Of a DNA stretch of 64,000 bases, positions 61,234 through 64,000 are shown one piece after another (the stretch's first letter is position 1; every line of letters begins with the position of its first letter). The notes beneath the pieces were generated by a model, which did no database searches, was not told the DNA's origin, and saw only the letters and a list, made by a program, of their open reading frames with translations. Location: positions 372,001 to 436,000 of the forward strand of contig JAQUIJ010000002.1 of NCBI GenBank assembly GCA_028683385.1, read 5' to 3'. A program made the translations under genes and the position numbers. The stretch is from Prolixibacteraceae bacterium. GTDB lineage: Bacteria > Bacteroidota > Bacteroidia > Bacteroidales > Prolixibacteraceae.

Positions 61234-63003
61234 TTAGTTCCTCTTCAATCTTTTTTGTAACTGTTTTCCTTTTTCGGTCAGGCGATATTTTTGTGTTGGG
61301 CTTTTGGGCGAATCGGGTTCGGTCATTTCTATTAATTCAGCATCTAAACCTTCCTGAATGTATTTTTTTCTGAAATTCTCCCGATGCTTCAGCTTTAGTT
61401 TTTCCTGAAGTTCATCCCTTGTCATTTCGCCCCTAACTATTTTTACAAGCAGCTTTACTTGCTCGGTTACTTGCTCGGTTACTTGCTCGGTTACTTGCTC
61501 GGTTACTTGCGGGTTGGTGTCGTCCGAAAGGTTCTCAAAACTAAATTTTAGTTTCTGTCCTTTGGAAGTCAATCGGTACAATTGATTCGGATGATTGGGC
61601 GTTTCGGGCATCGTCATGTCAATTAAACCTTCTGATATACATTCGTTTAGGTAGTTTTCTCTGAACGAAGGTACATGTTTAAGCTGAAGTTTTTCCATCA
61701 AATCCTGCCTCGAATTAACCAGATCGGCAATTAAAAGTAAGCGTTTTATGTTCGGATTAGCTTGGTCGGTAACTTGGTCGGTAGCTTGGTCGGTGCCCGA
61801 TCGGTACAGTATGGTTTTGAATTCTTCTTCCTGAATAAATTCAGGTTCTTTAAGTCCAAAATCCACCGATCTTCGAACAATATCGGCAGTTCCGGTTCCG
61901 AGTCGTTCGATGTACCCAGCCAGATACATTGGTTCAGCTAAAAGCGGATTCGCCGGAACCGAAGTGTGAAGTTGTTTAAGCTTTTCGGTTGTCCAGCCCA
62001 AAGGCAGCGAACCCGGATTCCAGATTTCGATTCTGTTTTTAAACAACATAACCTGCACGCTGGCATTGCTGGTGTAGTCGCGGTGAGCAATTGCATTAAC
62101 AATGGCTTCGGCAATTACTTCTTTCGGTATTTCGTAACTGCCGGGTATTTGAACATGTTCGGCACGGGTTCCCACGCGATAGTCGAGTTTCGAAAGCACA
62201 AAATCAACCGCCTGATCAACCAGATCAAAAACAGTTCCCTTAAATACTTTGTACGAAGCCATTGGTTTTTCAACCACCGTGCCGTGAAAGGAAGCGCACC
62301 TCACTTCTGAATTGATAAAGAAATGCTGAGGCGCTTTCCCAAACAGAAGCAATGCCGCATGAGACACTCGTTGCTGACTGATTAAGTTGAGGTGAGAAAG
62401 TGTTTTTTCTACCGAATCGGTTTCCTTTAGTGGAAAACCTCGTTTGGATTGGGCGGATCGGATAAACTGGGTAATTTTATCGTTATCCAGATCGTCCATG
62501 CGAGCCTTTTGGCTTAGTGTTGCATCAAACGGAACTGAGCGTATGATTTCCTTTTCTTCGAGGTATCTGACCAAGGCCGCATATACCGATGCTTTCAGGT
62601 CGTCGGGGCCTGAAAATGTTTTGCGAACCAGGTGATGTTGAGCTTTCTGAATGAATGCCAGTTCTTTCGGATGGCGTTCGCTGTCGGGTTGATGCGATAA
62701 AAAAATCAACCTTGTCAGGCGACATTGAGTGGCCTGGTTAAATTCCAGTTCAGTAGGAGAGACTCCGTCTGAATTTTCAGAACCATATTCTTTACCAAGT
62801 AAACCCAGGTAAATGTGACTAAATTCAACTTCGCGTAAATAAACCTGATCGGCACGTTGATCGATGGCTGGTAATTGCTCGAAAATAAACGGGTCGAAGA
62901 AACGACCTAACAGAGGGTCAGACAAGATGTATTCGGCAAGGGCTTTTCGCTCCCTGCTAAATTCATTCTGAACACTACTGATAAATATTTTAAGTCGTTG
63001 CAT
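61234..63003 (-). CDS. DUF4062-ATPase-winged helix protein with tandem TDQ/VTEQ linkers
   Basis: A 589-residue protein of unusual architecture. Residues 1-~105 are a DUF4062 domain (KIFISSVQNEFSRERKALAE; VEFSHIYLGLLGKEYG), a module found at the N-terminus of STAND-type defence and signalling proteins. Residues ~195-400 match the GHKL-like HATPase_c_4 part of RecG-like/Schlafen-linked regulators (SHAALLLFGKAPQHFF; EVIAEAIVNAIAHRDYTSNA; IEIWNPGSLPLG; IERLGTGTADIVR); the AlbA_2 domain that usually precedes it is absent, with DUF4062 in its place. Then come two linker-plus-winged-helix units: TDQATDQVTDQA (404-415) plus wHTH (~418-487), and (VTEQ)x4 (500-515) plus wHTH (~517-585). The two wHTH copies are clear duplicates (LMEKLQLKH and LQEKLKLKH). 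It lies between hsdR and hsdM-S, one base from the latter. A regulator or added defence effector of the restriction system is inferred. Confidence 0.8.
   Translation of the reverse strand: MQRLKIFISSVQNEFSRERKALAEYILSDPLLGRFFDPFIFEQLPAIDQRADQVYLREVEFSHIYLGLLGKEYGSENSDGVSPTELEFNQATQCRLTRLIFLSHQPDSERHPKELAFIQKAQHHLVRKTFSGPDDLKASVYAALVRYLEEKEIIRSVPFDATLSQKARMDDLDNDKITQFIRSAQSKRGFPLKETDSVEKTLSHLNLISQQRVSHAALLLFGKAPQHFFINSEVRCASFHGTVVEKPMASYKVFKGTVFDLVDQAVDFVLSKLDYRVGTRAEHVQIPGSYEIPKEVIAEAIVNAIAHRDYTSNASVQVMLFKNRIEIWNPGSLPLGWTTEKLKQLHTSVPANPLLAEPMYLAGYIERLGTGTADIVRRSVDFGLKEPEFIQEEEFKTILYRSGTDQATDQVTDQANPNIKRLLLIADLVNSRQDLMEKLQLKHVPSFRENYLNECISEGLIDMTMPETPNHPNQLYRLTSKGQKLKFSFENLSDDTNPQVTEQVTEQVTEQVTEQVKLLVKIVRGEMTRDELQEKLKLKHRENFRKKYIQEGLDAELIEMTEPDSPKSPTQKYRLTEKGKQLQKRLKRN
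61455..61513 (-). repeat. 12-base tandem repeat coding VTEQ
   Basis: Four perfect copies of TTACTTGCTCGG (plus strand) and one partial copy sit in the last linker of the DUF4062 protein. Being a multiple of three, copy number can change by slippage without breaking the frame. Confidence 0.9.
61760..61795 (-). repeat. 12-base tandem repeat coding TDQ(A/V)
   Basis: Three near-identical 12-base units around TTGGTCGGT encode TDQA-TDQV-TDQA, the linker in front of the first winged-helix copy. Confidence 0.8.
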
Positions 63004-63048
63004 GGCGAACTGAGCAATAGGAATTATTTATTGTTGTATTTTAAGAGT

Positions 63049-63137
63049 ACTCACCCCTCCGTCCGCAAGGCGGCCGTTCCGCCCCTCTCTCGCGAGAGAG
63101 GGGCAAAGCCCCGAGCATTCGGGGCGCGGGGGTGAGT
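63049..63137. repeat. GC-rich element with inverted ends
   Basis: An 89-base GC-rich block bounded by ACTCACCCC and GGGGTGAGT, with internal stems (CCCCTCTCTCGCGAGAGAGGGG; GCCCCGAGCATTCGGGGC). It lies in the 187-base gap between hsdR and the DUF4062 gene and differs sharply in composition from both. It could be a miniature insertion element or strong terminator. Confidence 0.6.
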
Positions 63138-63190
63138 CCGGATTAAAACATAAATTAAAGGGTGACATTATTTCATTTTAATTACTTAAA

Positions 63191-64000
63191 TCAGGCTGCA
63201 AATTTATCAAGATTGATGTAATCTTTAATGTACAGCGGAATCATTTCGCGATATTGGGCTGCCACTTCTTTAAATTGCGAAATGGTGAGTGTCGGGTGGG
63301 TTTGCAGTGCATGAAAATCCTTCGATTCGATGATTTTACGGATTTCGCCATCAACAATATATGCTTTGAAGAAATACTTCAGTGCCCGCAGGTTTACATC
63401 TTCGCCGGGCGGATAAATCGAAATGAACTTATCGAATTCTTCTTCCAGCAGTTCGTCTTTCGATTTAAACTTCGGGATAATCCCAAAAATCTTTTCTACC
63501 ATTTCGCGGATGGATACTTTCCGGTCGATTTTGGCGGCTTTTCTCAATTTTTCGAGGTTGAAATATTCTTCGGGTTTGTCGAAAATTTCGCTCTGTATGT
63601 GCGAAATAACCTGTTCCCAGTTGCCCAGTTCTACGTTCTTTTTGATGATGTCGTCCATCGCAATGCGGTCTTCGAATTTCTTAAACAGCATGCGGTCGAT
63701 TTTCATTCCTTCGTATCCGATTTGTTGCTCGTGCAAAACGGCCAGTGGGTCGGGAATAAAGCTGGTGTACTTGTCAATGTCAACACCAGTTCCGCCGCCA
63801 CCAACTCCTGCACCCATTTTTGGTTTTGGAAGTTTTATTTTTTCGTCGTAATCAAACTTTTCTTCAAAATATTCGCAGTTGGCAAAGAAATCGAAGAGTT
63901 TAAAAAACGCTTTTTCGTGTTTTACGGTTTCGTCCTCGTTCAGCTCATTTCTTTGCTTGAATTCAAACGTGTTTTTGCGTGTTCCACGTCCTTTAATCTG
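63191..64000 (-). CDS. hsdR: Type I restriction endonuclease R subunit, C-terminal part
   Basis: The last ~270 codons of the motor/nuclease subunit of a type I system; the gene begins outside the window. At the window edge the frame reads QIKGRGTRKN, the helicase motif VI (Q-x-x-G-R-x-x-R). An EcoEI-type R C-terminal domain follows, with DYDEKIKLPKPKMGAGVGGG, then EDRIAMDDIIKKNVELGNWEQV and DINLDKFA-like helical end. The R subunit translocates DNA with ATP and cuts at random sites after meeting unmethylated recognition sequences. It is the first gene, in transcription order, of the visible island, followed by the DUF4062 gene and hsdM-S. Confidence 0.9.
   Translation of the reverse strand, partial: QIKGRGTRKNTFEFKQRNELNEDETVKHEKAFFKLFDFFANCEYFEEKFDYDEKIKLPKPKMGAGVGGGGTGVDIDKYTSFIPDPLAVLHEQQIGYEGMKIDRMLFKKFEDRIAMDDIIKKNVELGNWEQVISHIQSEIFDKPEEYFNLEKLRKAAKIDRKVSIREMVEKIFGIIPKFKSKDELLEEEFDKFISIYPPGEDVNLRALKYFFKAYIVDGEIRKIIESKDFHALQTHPTLTISQFKEVAAQYREMIPLYIKDYINLDKFAA

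Noticed and set aside
61455-61513. Regular short repeats considered as a CRISPR array
   Set aside because: Units are only 12 bases, without spacers, in frame inside a gene. No cas genes are in the window.

Overview
The window looks like chromosomal DNA from a member of the Bacteroidota, most likely a Marinilabiliales/Bacteroidales-type marine or sediment bacterium. This rests on type IX secretion/gliding genes (gldJ, porU, porV), Bacteroidota-restricted families (DUF3098, DUF4831, DUF2723, Bacteroidota-type HTH and MerR proteins), TAnnTTTG promoter motifs, no Shine-Dalgarno dependence at most starts, and carbohydrate-active lipoproteins. No rRNA, tRNA, CRISPR array, integrase or transposase was seen.

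Layout. 1-2960: the 3' part of a citrate lyase operon (citF end, a citX-citG fusion, citC). 2972-9100: carbohydrate enzymes (MalQ with CBM20 domains, GH92 mannosidase, GH16 glucanase). 9180-17258: peptide use (PepD, an MFS carrier, a POT peptide carrier) with Nnr metabolite repair and a DUF4831 protein. 17384-23538: class D beta-lactamase lipoprotein, acetyl-CoA synthetase, a GH140-like enzyme, two SDR-type oxidoreductases. 24446-25604: a DUF3098/ECF sigma/membrane-protein operon. 25725-36222: DUF2723 membrane protein, DUF1080 hydrolase, small HTH protein, a GH3-beta-lactamase fusion, a beta-helix lipoprotein and a secreted nuclease/phosphatase-fold protein. 36216-47579: housekeeping and type IX secretion genes (cca, trx, murF, gldJ, porU, porV, ispF, a CoA-binding protein, a thioredoxin-like protein). 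47695-58388: HutU, LemA/TPM genes, zinc-ribbon protein, Nif3, MerR, M23 peptidase, AlaS.

58389-64000 is the accessory part: a type I restriction-modification island on the minus strand. Its order of transcription is hsdR (cut by the window edge), a DUF4062/ATPase/winged-helix protein with tandem TDQ(V/A) and VTEQ linkers, an hsdM-hsdS fusion with only one target-recognition domain, an S23-type four-helix gene, and the orphaned tail of another specificity subunit. Two perfect 28-bp palindromes of a dispersed family lie in frame inside hsdM-S. A third copy ends the merR gene.

The most interesting signals are: the restriction island, with its unusual DUF4062 protein and the footprint of a specificity-module exchange; the in-frame palindromes; the CitX N-terminus that is conserved upstream of any normal start codon; and several dispersed intergenic palindromes, one pair of which shows a compensatory base change. 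Intergenic stretches not listed separately showed nothing I could support.
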